Origin: Solea solea
Lineage: Eukaryota; Chordata; Actinopteri; Pleuronectiformes; Soleidae
Direction of reading: 5' to 3'
Length of the DNA: 64,000 nt
Assembly (NCBI RefSeq): GCF_958295425.1
Contig: NC_081137.1
Location: forward strand, 11,881,254-11,945,253
The translations under genes were made by a program, and so were the position numbers. Under the pieces are notes generated by a model, which saw only the letters and a program-made list of their open reading frames with translations, was not told the DNA's origin and made no database searches. Shown here piece by piece: positions 34,570 to 46,697 of this stretch (within the stretch, counting starts at the first letter, position 1; each line of letters starts with the position of its first letter).

Positions 34570-35079
34570 ATGAAAATTAAACTTGATCCAACACGGAAAG
34601 CAGGTCCAACCAACACCATTAGGTGCTTCCGTGGACCAACATCATATATCATCACATTGCATCCATCTTTAAACTCTACAGAGAAACAGGTCTTTAATTT
34701 CCTTGCTGTGGTAGTCATCCATGTGTTCAGCAGGACTGGTGTACTCAAGGGACTCTCTGACCTGGAGCTGTCCTACCACATCTCACAACTGGTGACTCAC
34801 ACAAGAAAAAGACTCACTGTCACGGAGGGATATATTCCACACATCAGCAAGGCCAAGTCGGTGGCTAAGGCTGCCATTAAAGAACTTCAGAAGAAGTTTG
34901 GAGAGACACTGAAGAACATGCTGCTTGAGCATTCTCCAGATGTGGAAACTGCCATTGTTCTCTGCATACAAAAACGAGCTAAGCAGTTTCGTGTGACTTG
35001 TTTGCAATCACTAATGCTAACCATGTTTTCCGTTCCTGTAGCCTGCATTTTTGGGATGGTGGCTATAATATTGTTATAG
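34570..35079 (+). pseudogene. 169-codon ORF, possibly hAT-transposase debris
   Basis: This is the longest frame in the window not made of simple repeats. The middle is charged and helical (about residues 85-140, 'KAAIKELQKKFGETLKNMLL'), and it ends in a hydrophobic stretch (residues 146-169). The segment 'VETAIVLCIQKRAKQFRV' (about residues 124-141) could be a decayed 'ATxLDPRxKxF' motif of hAT transposases, preceded by the usual helical region; that is inference from pattern only. No BED zinc finger, inverted repeat or intron signal is visible. It might instead be a retrocopy fragment, or chance. Confidence 0.3.
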
Positions 35080-37513
35080 ACCAAATTCGCAAATCACACT
35101 TTGCCTCGGTGGATAACCCAATTATGATGTGACATCCCTTCACCTCAGATCCTCGATTTGGGTAATCGGACTCCATGTTTGTAGTAGGTTTATAGAACAA
35201 TCTGACAGACGTAAAGTGAACAAGTGAACCATAATCTCAGCACCTCAAGACCTAGAAAGTCTGGCTTTTGTGATTCGAAGACATTAACAAAACAAATTGA
35301 GTTACCTCACCTCAAACTTTTTTTGCTTTTAACCAAAGCAGTCAGAGACAAGCAAAGGAGTGAGCATTTAGCAAATCACCAAAGAACCCAAGCGATGGCA
35401 GAGGTGGATCACTGTCATAAATAATGTAGTCAAAGTGAGCATAGAAGACAGAGCGATGAGAACCCACAGTCTGCTCTCGCTGTTTCATTGCCCGTGAAAA
35501 GCACCTTGCACCATTATAAGGGTCAGATATATTCAGTCTGTCAAGTTCTGCCACATATTACTTGATCCCTCTGAATTTAAAGTGCTCAATGAGGTCTGAG
35601 GGCTTGAAACTGGCACCAGTGGCGTCCATGTTTCCAGAAACTTTTCCTGCCACCATGGCGATGTAAACAAGCTGAGTCCATTGACTTCTGACAGCTTTGT
35701 GACTAAAGGTGCAAACAAAATAAGACCCATGCAGGATAGTTTTGTACAAAAAAGGATAGTGTTTTTGTTTGTGTATTTTTGTAATACCTATCCTACATTT
35801 GGGTCCAACAGCTACAAAACCGAATAAAACAAACTAAAGCAGGAGATGAGGGAAAAGGTAAAAAAGAGGAACCAAAAATACCTCGGGAACAGAATATGAG
35901 GACACGATGTACAGAAGCAGGAACAGGGAAGCAAACAAAACAACACAGCGCAAAACAGAAGACAGCAAGACTAAACAGGACTTAGCATGGAGGCTAACTT
36001 TAAAAAAAAAAAATGCAAATTGATAATAGTTTGTAAAAGTGAAAAAAAACCACATATGTCAATATATGTGCCCAGCCATGTCAAAACCAGCAACAAGTGG
36101 GCCGAGAGACATTTTGCGTTATTTACAGATATACATTTGAATGTAGGCACTCCTCAAACTGCTTTAGGGAGAATTTTAGCCTCAAAGATTTACACCTTCT
36201 GGGAGCCAAGAGACAGTATCATTACATTAACATAGTCCAATCCCCTCCCAGTCTAGGTGTCACTGACATCTGATATCTATTAGCCCACAGGACAGAAACT
36301 ATTGTAATTGAACAATGGTTATCAATAACAGGTCTAGGGACCCCGAGGGTTCTATGAAGAGGTCCCAGGGGGGTTCCCAGAGAAAGGAACGAATGTAGTT
36401 AATGTTAATGTAATGTTATTTGCCTCAATTACTTCAGTGGACTGATACAAATCCGAATTTACTTTATTGATCCGCTTTCTGATTTGTGCTAACTCACAGC
36501 TAGTTTCTAAATCATTAGCATCACAGTCAATACTTCATTCAAAAAGCTGTGTCATTATTCAAGCACATCAGGTTGGTTTGTTATTCATACAAATAGCAGA
36601 TGCTCACATGCTCCCACTACAGCAGGGGTGGTCCAAACTTTTTTCAGACCTTTTTTCTGGTCAGGTTGGTCCATTGTGGTGGCACACTCAGTCGCAGCAC
36701 TGACCTTGGGATTTTGTTGTGCAACTGCATTTGCATAATGACAATGACAACAGTAACTTTTATATACAAATGCACTGTCTAATTAAAATAAAAAATTTCA
36801 TTGTCACAAGTATCACTTAAATTGCAATGTAACCACATCTAAGGCACGCTGGAGTGAAAAAAGAAAAGAAAAAGAAATCTGATTGCCACAGGTGGGTAAC
36901 GAACACGGGAAGTCTTGTTCCAAAGCACAATTCCTTACCAGCTGGGGGAGATACATGAACATGATTTTATCCATTCATTTGTGCTGCAACTAACCACGTG
37001 TTTCCTCTGTTAGACAGCTGAAAAACAACAAAAGCACTGGAATGTGATATCGCCATTCACGGCGATCAAACAACCCTCATTCAAATACAAAGTTTATGGT
37101 TTTAAGACTCACAATACTGTGATGTGAAGCATGTAGTGGCTTCTTTGAAACTTCAACTTGCATAATTTTAAGATTTGGCTCCTAGACCTAGTCAGAAATG
37201 ACAGGGGAAGTCCTTTCTAGATCTTTAGGCCTAGAGAAAGGGCTAACATCTATACTTTCACACTGCTCACAATATACAACCAACATGGACCTTAAAGGAG
37301 CTGCATCACAAATAGCAAGGTTGTGTCCCTCAGGTGACCTTAAGACCCTCATTCGCACCTTGACTTTGGTGAAACTGACAACCTGAAACTGAGTCAGTGG
37401 CCGAATGACTGATTTAACATAATGACTCTATACAGGTAGCCAATCTTAAAAGGCTATACCTGGAGTTAGTAGTGAAGAAGCCTCTTGATTTATTTGTGTT
37501 CTAATTGCTGCAA
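35080..37513. other. No gene recognised
   Basis: A-rich patches at 36001-36012 and 36042-36051. The minus strand at about 35340-35660 is open in pieces ('DATGASFKPSDLIEHFKF', then 'ARCFSRAMKQREQTVGSHRS') across a stop, suggesting decayed coding sequence of unknown origin. 36325-36385 and 36615-36680 have hAT-like 'gggaccccgaggg' and 'caggggtggtccaaac' words. Confidence 0.4.
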
Positions 37514-38028
37514 TAGGTTAGCCTGGCTAACACAGACTGCATCTCAATCTCGTACTCAACCTGGAAAGGGTGTAGTCATCTTTCACTTCCAAAGTGGCAT
37601 GATCAACAGACAAAATGCCTCTGTATGCAATTGGATAGACCTACAACCAATCAGACCAATTATCTGGATGATGTATGCAGAGTGACGGAAAACATTAACA
37701 AGCGTGCTTGTTGTAGTTTTCTAGGAATAATGGCTATCTAGTAATGGCTTGCCCGGGGGAGCTCTGTGGAGCAAGACACTTAAAATGGAAGCAATAACCA
37801 ATCGAAAGACAGCTGCTCTTTGGTAGCTGCCATGTTGGATGTATACAAAAGCTGCTAGAAACCACTTCTCTGTTGTCATTGGTTAAGTCGGCCTCTAGCG
37901 CGTCTGGGGGAAAAGATAATTGGTTTGTAATTGTTCCCTTTTTTAAGAAATTCTCAAGTTGGCCAAAACAGCGTCCTTGCCAGATATCTGCAGAACAAAA
38001 CTCGGCTGGGTTCACCCAGGCTAGCAAT
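37514..38028 (-). mobile_element. Repeat family B, copy 2 (MITE-like)
   Basis: The right edge reads, on the minus strand, CTAGCCTGGGTGAACCCAG, and the left edge contains TTAGCCTGGCTAACACAGAC, giving short inverted termini around TAGCCTGG. The inner part 37780-37985 matches 21739-21915 in inverted orientation. No coding frame. Class is unknown; a hAT or TTAA-type MITE is likely. Confidence 0.5.
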
Positions 38029-38109
38029 TGATGAACATGTTTTACAGTATTAATTTTGTCTCAATGTTGGAAGGGGCCTTTGTAAATGCACTGCAGTTTT
38101 GTATATGTA

Positions 38110-38285
38110 TATGTACATGTACACATTAGGGAGGCAGAGATAACGACACAAGTGAAACATATCAACAGACAATGAACAACGGAGTGAAAACAGAACGAAC
38201 ACAGGATGGTAAACTTAGTGTCAACCAAGTAGGGAGGAAAATCTTTCTCGACACCAGACAAGTCAAAATAAATCACAGCCACCTA
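38110..38285 (-). mobile_element. LTR-like scrap
   Basis: 'acattagggaggcagagata' and 'gacacaagtgaaacatatca' align with 20548-20590 of the LTR fragment. Further A-rich 'gaacaac..gtgaaaacagaac' sequence follows. Ends not defined. Confidence 0.35.
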
Positions 38286-39728
38286 GAGTAACCCACTGGT
38301 TAAAATACCAGACTCATTACAATGCCTGACCTCCAATGGGATTTGTAAGTGGTGAGCATAAATTAGTCTTAATACCAATTTCTCATTGTGTCTGTTGAAA
38401 AACACTTTTTGTTTTTTTGTAAAAAACTACATAGAGACTGGTGTTGCTGGCTCACAGAATACCTGATGTGATCCAGAAAGCCATTTCAACAGTTTATGGT
38501 AGACATCGTTAGAAGATAGATAACGGATTGATGGGCGATGGATGATAGAGGACTGATGATAAATAATAAATTATTTTTCCTACCCAGATAAAGGGATATT
38601 CTAAACCTGCATTTGACTAATCAGGCAAAGTAGTAACATTAAATCACAAGGTTGCATTGGTAATCCATCCAAATCTATGTGACATTGCTTGGGTCTTTAA
38701 ACACAGAAATATGTCAAGGATAAAACAGTAGCAACGTTCAAGTAATATGTATAAAAAAATAACCATAATAAACTTGAAAAATGTTACATTTTAACTCATA
38801 GGAGCAGTTTTTGTTCTTCAAATTGTGTTGGTGGGTTATTTAGGGTTGGGCTTAAATAACTTAGGGGTGTGGTTAGGAGTGGCTGGCTGCTTATTGCAGG
38901 TAAGGGCGGAATTTTATGAGTTTTAACACTTTTATTCCACTCTGTATTGGGCATATGATTGCATTTCACATTGTTCACTTCACAAACGTTCAGGCCAAAT
39001 AAAGAAACAAGTGAATGCAAACAATGTTGTGATCAGGTTGTGTGTCCTTGATGCTCCATCATGAGTTATCATCACCGGCTGCACTGCCAAGTTTGAAATG
39101 TAGAGCACAGTTGTTGGTATGAAGCATCTTATGTCAAGGAAATGAGGCAGAACAAAGTAAAGCTGTCTTCAAAATGTAATGTTTAACATTTTTCTTCGCA
39201 GTCAGATAGACTTCACTTCCCATGGATGCTTGCAGCTCCGTAGGAGATAAACAGTTGGGCTTAGAGGATGGATGCTGCAGTCTAAGCATTCTGACTCCTC
39301 CAGCTACAGCAACCCACTACGATGACCTCCACACATGCACGTCAAGAAAAACAAAAGAAAAAAAAGACAGTAGTGGTCCCTCAAATAAGCAGGTACAAGT
39401 AAAAAAAAAACAAAAAACACCACAATACTCCTCACCTTCAGTCGTGCCCTTTAATTTCCTCCCATGTGACTTGTTACTGACAGTAACAAAGTCAGAACCT
39501 AGTGATCTCACTGGCATTGATAACAACTTCAGGAGGGTAAAAACCTCAGCGGTCTCCACTGACAATCGAGACTGAAGATGCTCTTTGAATGAGAAGAGAA
39601 CTATATTTAAGTCCAGATTTTTCTCTGTGGAACAAGTTATACTAAATAATTTTAGTAAGAGCTAAACAAGAAAAAAAAAAAAAACATTTATAAAAGCAAG
39701 TGTCTAACAAATAACCAGCAGTGTGAGG
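38286..39728. other. No gene recognised
   Basis: Includes a 117-codon plus-strand frame (39222-39575), Lys/Thr/Ser-rich where it crosses A-rich DNA, with no domain recognised; I treat it as chance. Poly-A at about 39671-39684. Confidence 0.45.
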
Positions 39729-39965
39729 TCAGTCAGTCATCATCTACCGCTTTATCCTCCACCAGAGGGTCGCGAGGGGTGCTGTGCCAATCTCAGCTAC
39801 ATTGGGCGATAGGCGGGGTACACCCTGGACAGTTCGCCAGTCCATCGCAGGGCCACACACACAGATAGAGACAAACAACCATTCACTCTCACACCTATGG
39901 TCAATTTAGATTGTCCAATTTACCTAATCCCCACATTGCATGTTTTTGGACTGTGGGAGGAAGCC
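39729..39965 (-). mobile_element. tRNA-headed SINE, GGATG family (5'-truncated copy)
   Basis: Minus-strand copy: its 3' portion is at the left ('catctaccgctttatcctcc'), followed by 'gtacaccctggacag', 'cgccagtccatcgcagg', 'tcaatttagattgtcc' and 'tgtttttggactgtgggagg'. The tRNA-like head is missing beyond 39965. Confidence 0.8.
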
Positions 39966-40364
39966 AATAATCAAAAATACTTATACTATTGATACAGCTG
40001 GAATTGTGTGGTTAAACCAATTATTAAATAATCTGCACAGCACAGTTTTGCAAAGGATACATTGAGTTGAAGACAATATTGCATTATAACATGGAGAAAA
40101 CCAACAGTTCTCACAATGAGACACTGGGGGTGTTAAAGAATGCTTCTTTAACAGGAAGAAGCATTCAATAGAAACAGATACAGGATGCACAGCCGCCTGC
40201 TTCTACCAGCCAAGAGGTTGAAATTAGACAAACTGTGGAGAGAGTGTGAAAGAGGAGAAAAGCATACTTGAGACACTGTGATAATAAACACCTCGAGAAA
40301 GCCCTGACTGAGTGTAAACTTTTGTTAAGGCCACCGTGTCAATACGCTCCCATCTAGCAAAGTT
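39966..40364. other. No recognised feature
   Basis: Unique-looking. A 7- to 9-bp 'gaatgcttctt'/'aagaagcattc' inverted pair (about 40138-40148 and 40156-40166) makes a small hairpin. Confidence 0.5.
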
Positions 40365-40375
40365 ACACACACATA

Positions 40376-40456
<81 letters not shown>
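40365..40456. repeat. (TA)n microsatellite
   Basis: About 90 bp of TA with CA at the left edge and a GTGTG interruption near 40426. Frames over it encode Tyr/Ile runs only. Confidence 0.95.
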
Positions 40457-42194
40457 GTTTTTGTTTTTTCTTCTCCATGTCTTTATCAGAATATAACCAG
40501 ACAATACAGTTAACATAGCAGAAATGATTACCTACAGTAAAGTTTGACCTCCCGTTACACTTGAACAATAGCAGGACATTGGCTATATCAAACCTAATGC
40601 AGTGGAGCCAGAATTAATGTAATTATGACACCTTTGTTGCTTCATGATTCGCTGCAGTTAAAAAAAAAAACGCGAGTGGAACTGACTTTATAGGACCAAT
40701 TTTCAATCACATGATTCCATTCAAAATGCCAATGATCACAGAATGTGACTGCTTTAAAATCATTCTGCATCATCAAGGCCAAATACAAGGACAGAGAGAC
40801 AGACAGAGAGACTGGGCTGTCTAACCAGTGTATATTTTTATTTCATATTTACAGTGTATTGTCACTCTCCTTTGAGAAGCACAACCATCTCAAAAGAGAA
40901 ACAACCCATGTGCAGCTTTATGTCCACATATACTGAATCTCATATATTAGTATAAAGCCTAAAACTATCCAGATATTATTTATAAGACGTATCACCCAGT
41001 CTTAGTGAAATATATGGATTCCGTGGTTGATGATGAAGAGGAACAGTCACTTAGTGATGTACAGCTCATAACATAATTAATGTATGAATGTGTTTGTTAT
41101 CATATTTCATTATTATTCATATATATTTATTTTGGAAATTGTACAGATAACTGAAAATGAATTGACTCAGTTTGAACTATCACTATGAATGAAATACAGT
41201 GATATGTTTTCATCACGAAACAGATTTTCCTGCCATATGCTTGGGCCAAAATGATGACTGTACACATACAACCACAGGCGTCTACAGTGACACAGGAAAC
41301 AGATGAGATGTTGAGATCTTAAACACCCTTGGAAATGAGCTAACAAACAACGACTGAAAAACCAAAAAAAAAATTAAAAAGAACTGCTTCAGAGTGGCGG
41401 GAAGGAAGTAAACAAGCTAAAGAGCTCCATCAGCCAGAAGCTGAGGTGAGCGGTGTGTAGAAGGTGCAGATAGAATGCTGAAAGCCCAGGAAGGCAGGAA
41501 TATTCAATTATAGATTTTCTAATATACTAAAGACTTGAATGCAGTAGGGAAAGCAGAGGAGGTGAGTTTATTTAGTCAGAGGCAGAAAGAAAAGAGCGAG
41601 AGAGAGAGCAAGACCTTTATTTGATAAGCACTAGACACATGAGGTGAGGGGAAGAATGAGACTCTTATTAGGCAAGATCGACAGTGAGCGGTTGTGAAGT
41701 CTAATTAGGAATGTTTGAAAAAAAAAACGATTTAGAAAAAAAGTGAGCTCACTCAACTGAATTTGAGACATCATTATAGCTGAACAGAAGCAGAGAGGAG
41801 TGAGAGAAGGATGGTGATTTTTTTTTCCTTTCAAATGGCTTTGGGCAACATTTTAGATAACAAATGATTATTTCTTTGCCTGTTTCATTAGCCAAAATAT
41901 TCTGTGCCAATTTCATTTAATTTCAATTTCATTTCTGTAATCCCAAGGACCGCCAGTTTGGTAACACAGCACATTGACCAATGACCTCATAAATTAAGGT
42001 ACATAAGGTACTTACACCACTTACAAAAAAGTAAAACAAAAGAATGAATAAATAAAAGGAAATTGCAGGGATATGAATATACATTGGGCAAATTTGGCAT
42101 TGAATTAGTCTCTGTGGATATTATTGAGAACAATTGGATTACAAGTTACACATTTATTTTCCTTTGGTCTTATCCTTTAATTGTATTGCATCAT
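40457..42194. other. No gene recognised
   Basis: Unique-looking with 'agacagagagac' (40794-40811) and a short AG run (41597-41610). Nothing further recognised. Confidence 0.55.
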
Positions 42195-42430
42195 TTAAAG
42201 GTTAAGACCAGAACTCAATAGATATTTTGTTTGTCCAATATGGGCTACTGTAAAAACATGGTGGTCCAACATGACTGCTGACCCAGCTCCTGATATGAAT
42301 ATAACAAAAGCTAATTCTGGGGTAATAATAAATAACAATGTATACAATTGCATAATTGTACAATGGGGACACATAATAATTTTACCTCTGATTTCGAACA
42401 AGTTATCATCATTTCACACTATACCTTTAA
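42195..42430. mobile_element. TTAA-flanked MITE, degenerate
   Basis: TTAA at 42195-42198 and 42427-42430 border a 228-bp element. The right end read inward is AGGTATAGTGTG, the left end AGGTTAAGACC. The inside keeps 'gggctactgtaaaaacatgg', a word typical of the family of 25877-25960 and 48849-49125. Internally deleted and decayed. Confidence 0.6.
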
Positions 42431-43943
42431 AGCCTTAAGTGTTGATGTTAACCAACTGCACACAGAATTAAGTATGAGTATGGAAATATTTCTCTATAGT
42501 TTTTTTCTTTATTTTTACCTTCACTCAACCTTGAATAACAACAATTGCCTGTGAAAAGAGATTTCACCAAAGTGCTCTCTTCACTGTGCATTCTCTCTCA
42601 AGTGGAATTTAAATAGTTTTGGAGGAGTCAGACTGTAAAAATGAGTGAAAGTGTAGTCCTTATCTCCCTTGAAACTATTCTAGGATTCTTAAGTTAAACC
42701 AATTATTATCCGTAATTGAAACATAGAAATCTTTCCCCATTGTGGTTTTAGAGCAATTTGTTTAATAAACTGCCTCAATAAAAAAGAGCAATATATGTAC
42801 CAGCTGATCAATGTTCTTTTTTTTCTCATGCTGCAGCAACATTTACCCAAATGAATTACAAACGAGGAAATCTGAAGATACCGCCATCACTGATGAACTG
42901 ACATTTTGAATTCTTGACAGTTTGTTCAAGGGCGACTTGGTATTGCTGCCGTATAGATCTCATATCTTTTCCACTGGAGACATCAACCGCATCTCTAATC
43001 AATACATAAGCAACTGTTTACATCGCTCTCTCTCTCTTTCTCTCTCTCTGCATTTGCAGAGCTGACTCATCCTTCCATGATCCCACTCTGCTCCCATGGC
43101 TCCATTCAATAATTGCATGAGGGTGTCCCACTCAACCTCATTTCACAACTGCAGCTCGCTCTCAGCAACAAAACTTCTCTCTACTTTTTTGATTTGCAGT
43201 TAAGCCTCCACTGCTACCTGGGGTATTTGAGGATACTTGAGGGGCCTCACACTTCAGAGACAACACACGTCTGCATTCCCTGGACTGAAAGGACGCACAG
43301 ATGTTCATTAACACTCTAGAATGACACACCAAATAGAATATACAGTCAGTACGTTTCCATGCGTACAGTTTTAGCCCGACAAAGTTATTTAATTGGAATA
43401 CTGTCCTTTCCTACTAAACAAGCACAAGCAGGGAATCAATTTATTGAAAGAAGCGTGTCCATCTCCACTATGCTAGGTCTCCCGGTGTACCTGTTACAGC
43501 ACCGACCAAAACAAAAACAACTTGAGCTAACAACTCATACAATGTTAAGCCTCATTCCACGTCTTAAGATAAAATCTGCATTAATATATCTACAGTAGAT
43601 GACAAGACTAGTGAATCCAATCTCCATATAAGTCCAAAAATGCATTAGTTTGGATTTGCTTTTCTCGTTGTTGTCTTATTATTCTGTGTACTGGCTTCTT
43701 CTGCTGGTTATAGTAAGGACTGGGACATTGGGAACACGTGCAGAGCAGCTAAGCCTATTTGGGTCCAGCTGAATGTATATGCAATAGGGGTTAAGAGACT
43801 AAGAGAGTTTTTGTTTATTTTTTTCTTACATCATATGAGCATTCTGACTGTTTTGAGTATTATGACCAAACTTCAATGTTCCCATCGCATTGAATAAGTT
43901 GAAGACCAGTTAATAAAATCAGGCAGAAAATAGCTGGTGGTCA
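42431..43943. other. No gene recognised
   Basis: Contains a CT microsatellite (43026-43050). Sequence 43050-43320 is low in repeats and may be conserved non-coding DNA. ORFs below 80 codons. Confidence 0.5.
43026..43050. repeat. (CT)n microsatellite
   Basis: CT dinucleotides with a single ttt interruption. Confidence 0.9.
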
Positions 43944-44000
43944 AGGGCCCCCCCAAGCAGCCACTTAGTTCGCTTATACCCCGGGCCGGCCATGGCAGCC
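43944..44000. mobile_element. Terminal scrap of a DNA transposon
   Basis: 'gggccccccca', 'cagccacttagttcgcttat' and 'gggccggccatggcagcc' match, inverted, the end of a fish/vertebrate hAT-like repeat that starts CAGGGCCGGCC. Only one terminus is present. Confidence 0.45.
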
Positions 44001-45164
44001 CTAAACCACTTACTGCAGCAGAAAAATACATTTCTGTTCATAAAGCCATAAGTAAACAGCTTGACTAGACGACTGGAAACAAGCAAGCAGCAATGAGACC
44101 AGAAATAAATGACTGACCCACAGAGCTGGAAGTAAACATGTGATCACAGAGGAGTAGATGGATGACCAATTATCAAGCAATGAACAGGCAAAGCTCCAAG
44201 GGTTTGACATCTGTGAGCCATGTGCCTATGACCCCCTCAAAAAGCCAGTGCCCTTTTCGTCCGCCTCATAAAATAAATGGTCGCCGTGAATATGCTTTCT
44301 GCATTGACACTCCCTGAAGAGATGGGTCAGTTCCTCCTAAAGGTCGCTTTCTGTCATTTCAGGGAAGATGTTTTCAAGGATTACAGTTCAGCTACAGATC
44401 AGTGTATGGTAGGTTTAACTGTTTATTTGGATTCTAATGGACTAAAGTAAAAGTAACTATAGTTGTAACCTCCTTAACTTCAAGTCAGTTGAGGCTACAG
44501 GGGAAACTAGGACTTTGTAAGATAAAGATAAAGATTCAAATTTCCAACATCAATTGAAAATGTTTACAATGTCTTTCAGTAGTTAGCCTTGAGGGATTCA
44601 GCATGGCCCAAAATGAAAAAAAGGCATTTAAATGTCAGTGTTGTGGCGAGACAACAGCAGAGCACTGCTGTGCACAGTCTCATTTAATCGCTAAAGACTC
44701 TTGGTAACTGCAGTTACCTTCTTCCTTTGTTCAAGGTATAAGAAAGAGGAAAAACCATTCAGGTCTCCATGTGTTGTGTGGATGGATGCTTATGTAAATT
44801 ATGTTTTTTGTAAATGTGTAAAAAAAAAAAGGATATACAGTATTTTCATATATGTAAATTAATGTAAGGCGCTAATGTGTTTGAATGTGTAAAAGTGGGG
44901 CCCTACTCCTTTGTGAAAATTAAATATGATTTGTATATAACACCTTATTGAACAAATTATGAGTTTTTACTTCTCCGGTTAACAGATCAAATCAAGTAAA
45001 AAATATTTCAATGCATCTCAATGGAAAGCTCTACACAAACACACAATGCATATTAATTCCAATATACCATATACTCCTTCTTTGACAATAAAGTTCACAC
45101 ATGTCCATCCACCCTCAACAAACATGGTCACTCAGCAGAATAGCCCACACTGGTGAAAAGCACC
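44001..45164. other. No gene recognised; one micro-exon-like segment
   Basis: 44363-44408 (46 nt) lies between a strong acceptor-like 'cgctttctgtcatttcag' and donor-like 'atg|gtaggt', open as EDVFKDYSSATDQCM. It is not recognised and has no partner exons. A10 run at 44821-44830. Confidence 0.35.
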
Positions 45165-45165
45165 T

Positions 45166-45262
<97 letters not shown>
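45165..45262. repeat. (TA)n microsatellite
   Basis: About 98 bp, nearly pure TA after a short 'tacatatatac' lead. The longest simple tract in the window. Confidence 0.97.
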
Positions 45263-45264
<2 letters not shown>

Positions 45265-45607
45265 CACGCATACACAGTATGTACCAGCCATAATGAAGGA
45301 GTAACATATCAGAAACGAACAGCCTCTTACCTGACTACATCATGACAACACGAGCATACACAATCACCATCACACCAGATCAACAGTGAGATAGACATGC
45401 ACTAACCTCAATCACACCTTTCATCCAAATAAACATGTTTTAGTGGTTTTGTTTAAATGTATGTATGTGTGCAGCATCATGGACCAATAAAGTCTACGAG
45501 AAGAGAAACCCTTCTGCAAGATGGGAAGACCTTAAACATATGCAACAATGTATTATATGCAAATTGATTTTTTATCCCACATTTTATGATGTATCGACTA
45601 TAGTAAA
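45263..45607. other. No recognised feature
   Basis: Unique-looking; 'atgtatgtatgtgtg' at 45459-45472. Confidence 0.55.
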
Positions 45608-45759
45608 CGGGCCACATGGTTGGTGTAGTAGTTAGCACTTTTGCATTTGCAGCAAGAAGACCCGAGATTAGGCAAAATTGGACACTTTAAATTGGCACCA
45701 GCGCCCCCCCAGCAACCCTCATGTGGAGGATAAAGTGGTGGAAGATGGATGGATGGATA
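45608..45759 (+). mobile_element. tRNA-headed SINE, internally deleted
   Basis: It keeps the head ('gtagttagcacttttgcatttgcagcaagaagacccgag' in pieces) and jumps to the tail 'attggacactttaaattggc', 'agcgcccccc', 'gtggaggataaagtggtgg' and a (GGAT)n end at 45745-45758. About 180 bp of the middle is missing relative to 54081-54418. Confidence 0.75.
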
Positions 45760-46263
45760 ATTGGTGCAGGGTAATAACTTTGTAATGACTTTCTTACTGT
45801 GCTTGAGTATTTTTGGGGAGCAGTATGTTATGCTTTGCAGTTACGACCCCAAAGCAGAGACGAAAACACTCAAGAAGAGTCATTGGAGGTTTTTGTTTTT
45901 TTTTTTTTATCCAAAAAAATTAAAGAGGGCTGACTTGATCTTACTGGCTCAGCAGGGCAGCCTGGAGAAAAGGAAATAATTACAAACAATCAAGAGATGC
46001 CAAACTGGCACATACTTGCATTAGAGATGTGTCACTATGGAACGAGGAGACATCATTATCTGGCAGGGTGGTGGAGTGATGACCAGGCTTTTATATGGAA
46101 GTGGATGAGTCATGGAAACCAGGTATGCCTTGTCAGCTGCCATGGCCACAACCAGCCATGCCCCATGCCACACACAAAAAAGGAACAAGGAGGAAAAACA
46201 AACATACAAACAAAAGAGAACAAATCCACACAGGAAACAAAATCATCATACAGTCATTCTTAA
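45760..46263. other. No gene recognised
   Basis: Poly-T at 45895-45909; otherwise unique-looking. Confidence 0.55.
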
Positions 46264-46697
46264 TTTGATGTCATGCTCCGCCTTGTCTCTGCCTTGTCTC
46301 GGCTTGTGTCTCTGCACTTCCTACTTTTCCTCCTGCATGCAATCACCTCACCTGCGTCGGGAGCACACCCGTTAGGGCTGCAGTCACTCATCGCCAGATG
46401 GTGACAATCTACCCTGCGGTAACATCGTGGTCCTCCCGAGTTCAACTCTAGTGTCTACTCGTTGTTTGTGTTTGTTGCCAGTTTACTAACTCCTGCGTCC
46501 TCCTGTGCTCAGACCTGACCCTCGTTTTGCCTGCTGCCTCTGACGCTTATTCTCACCACCGCTTGGAGCTGATTGCTGTCATCTCCACCGACATCCTGTT
46601 GCACTATTCTTTTGTTCATCTTTTTTAATAAATCATTAAAACTGCTATACCTCCTCGCCTGTCTGCTCTTGGGTCCTAACCGACTCGTCACATTTGA
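46264..46697 (+). mobile_element. Solo LTR, Ty3/Gypsy-like, with 5-bp target duplication
   Basis: The LTR spans 46269-46692 (424 bp), starting TGTCATGCTCC and ending CTCGTCACA, so it has TG..CA ends. It is flanked by TTTGA on both sides (46264-46268 and 46693-46697). An AATAAA signal lies at 46627-46632, about 60 bp before the end, fixing the plus orientation. No internal gag-pol sequence is present, so the provirus was lost by LTR-LTR recombination. A 5-bp duplication and this terminal style fit Gypsy-like LTR elements of fish. Confidence 0.88.

Noticed and set aside
35340..35660. Minus-strand gene
   Set aside because: Open pieces are separated by a stop and frame changes. It may be decayed coding DNA, but I recognise no family.
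39222..39575. 117-codon plus-strand ORF
   Set aside because: Lys-rich stretch comes from A-rich DNA; no homology recognised and no exon signals.
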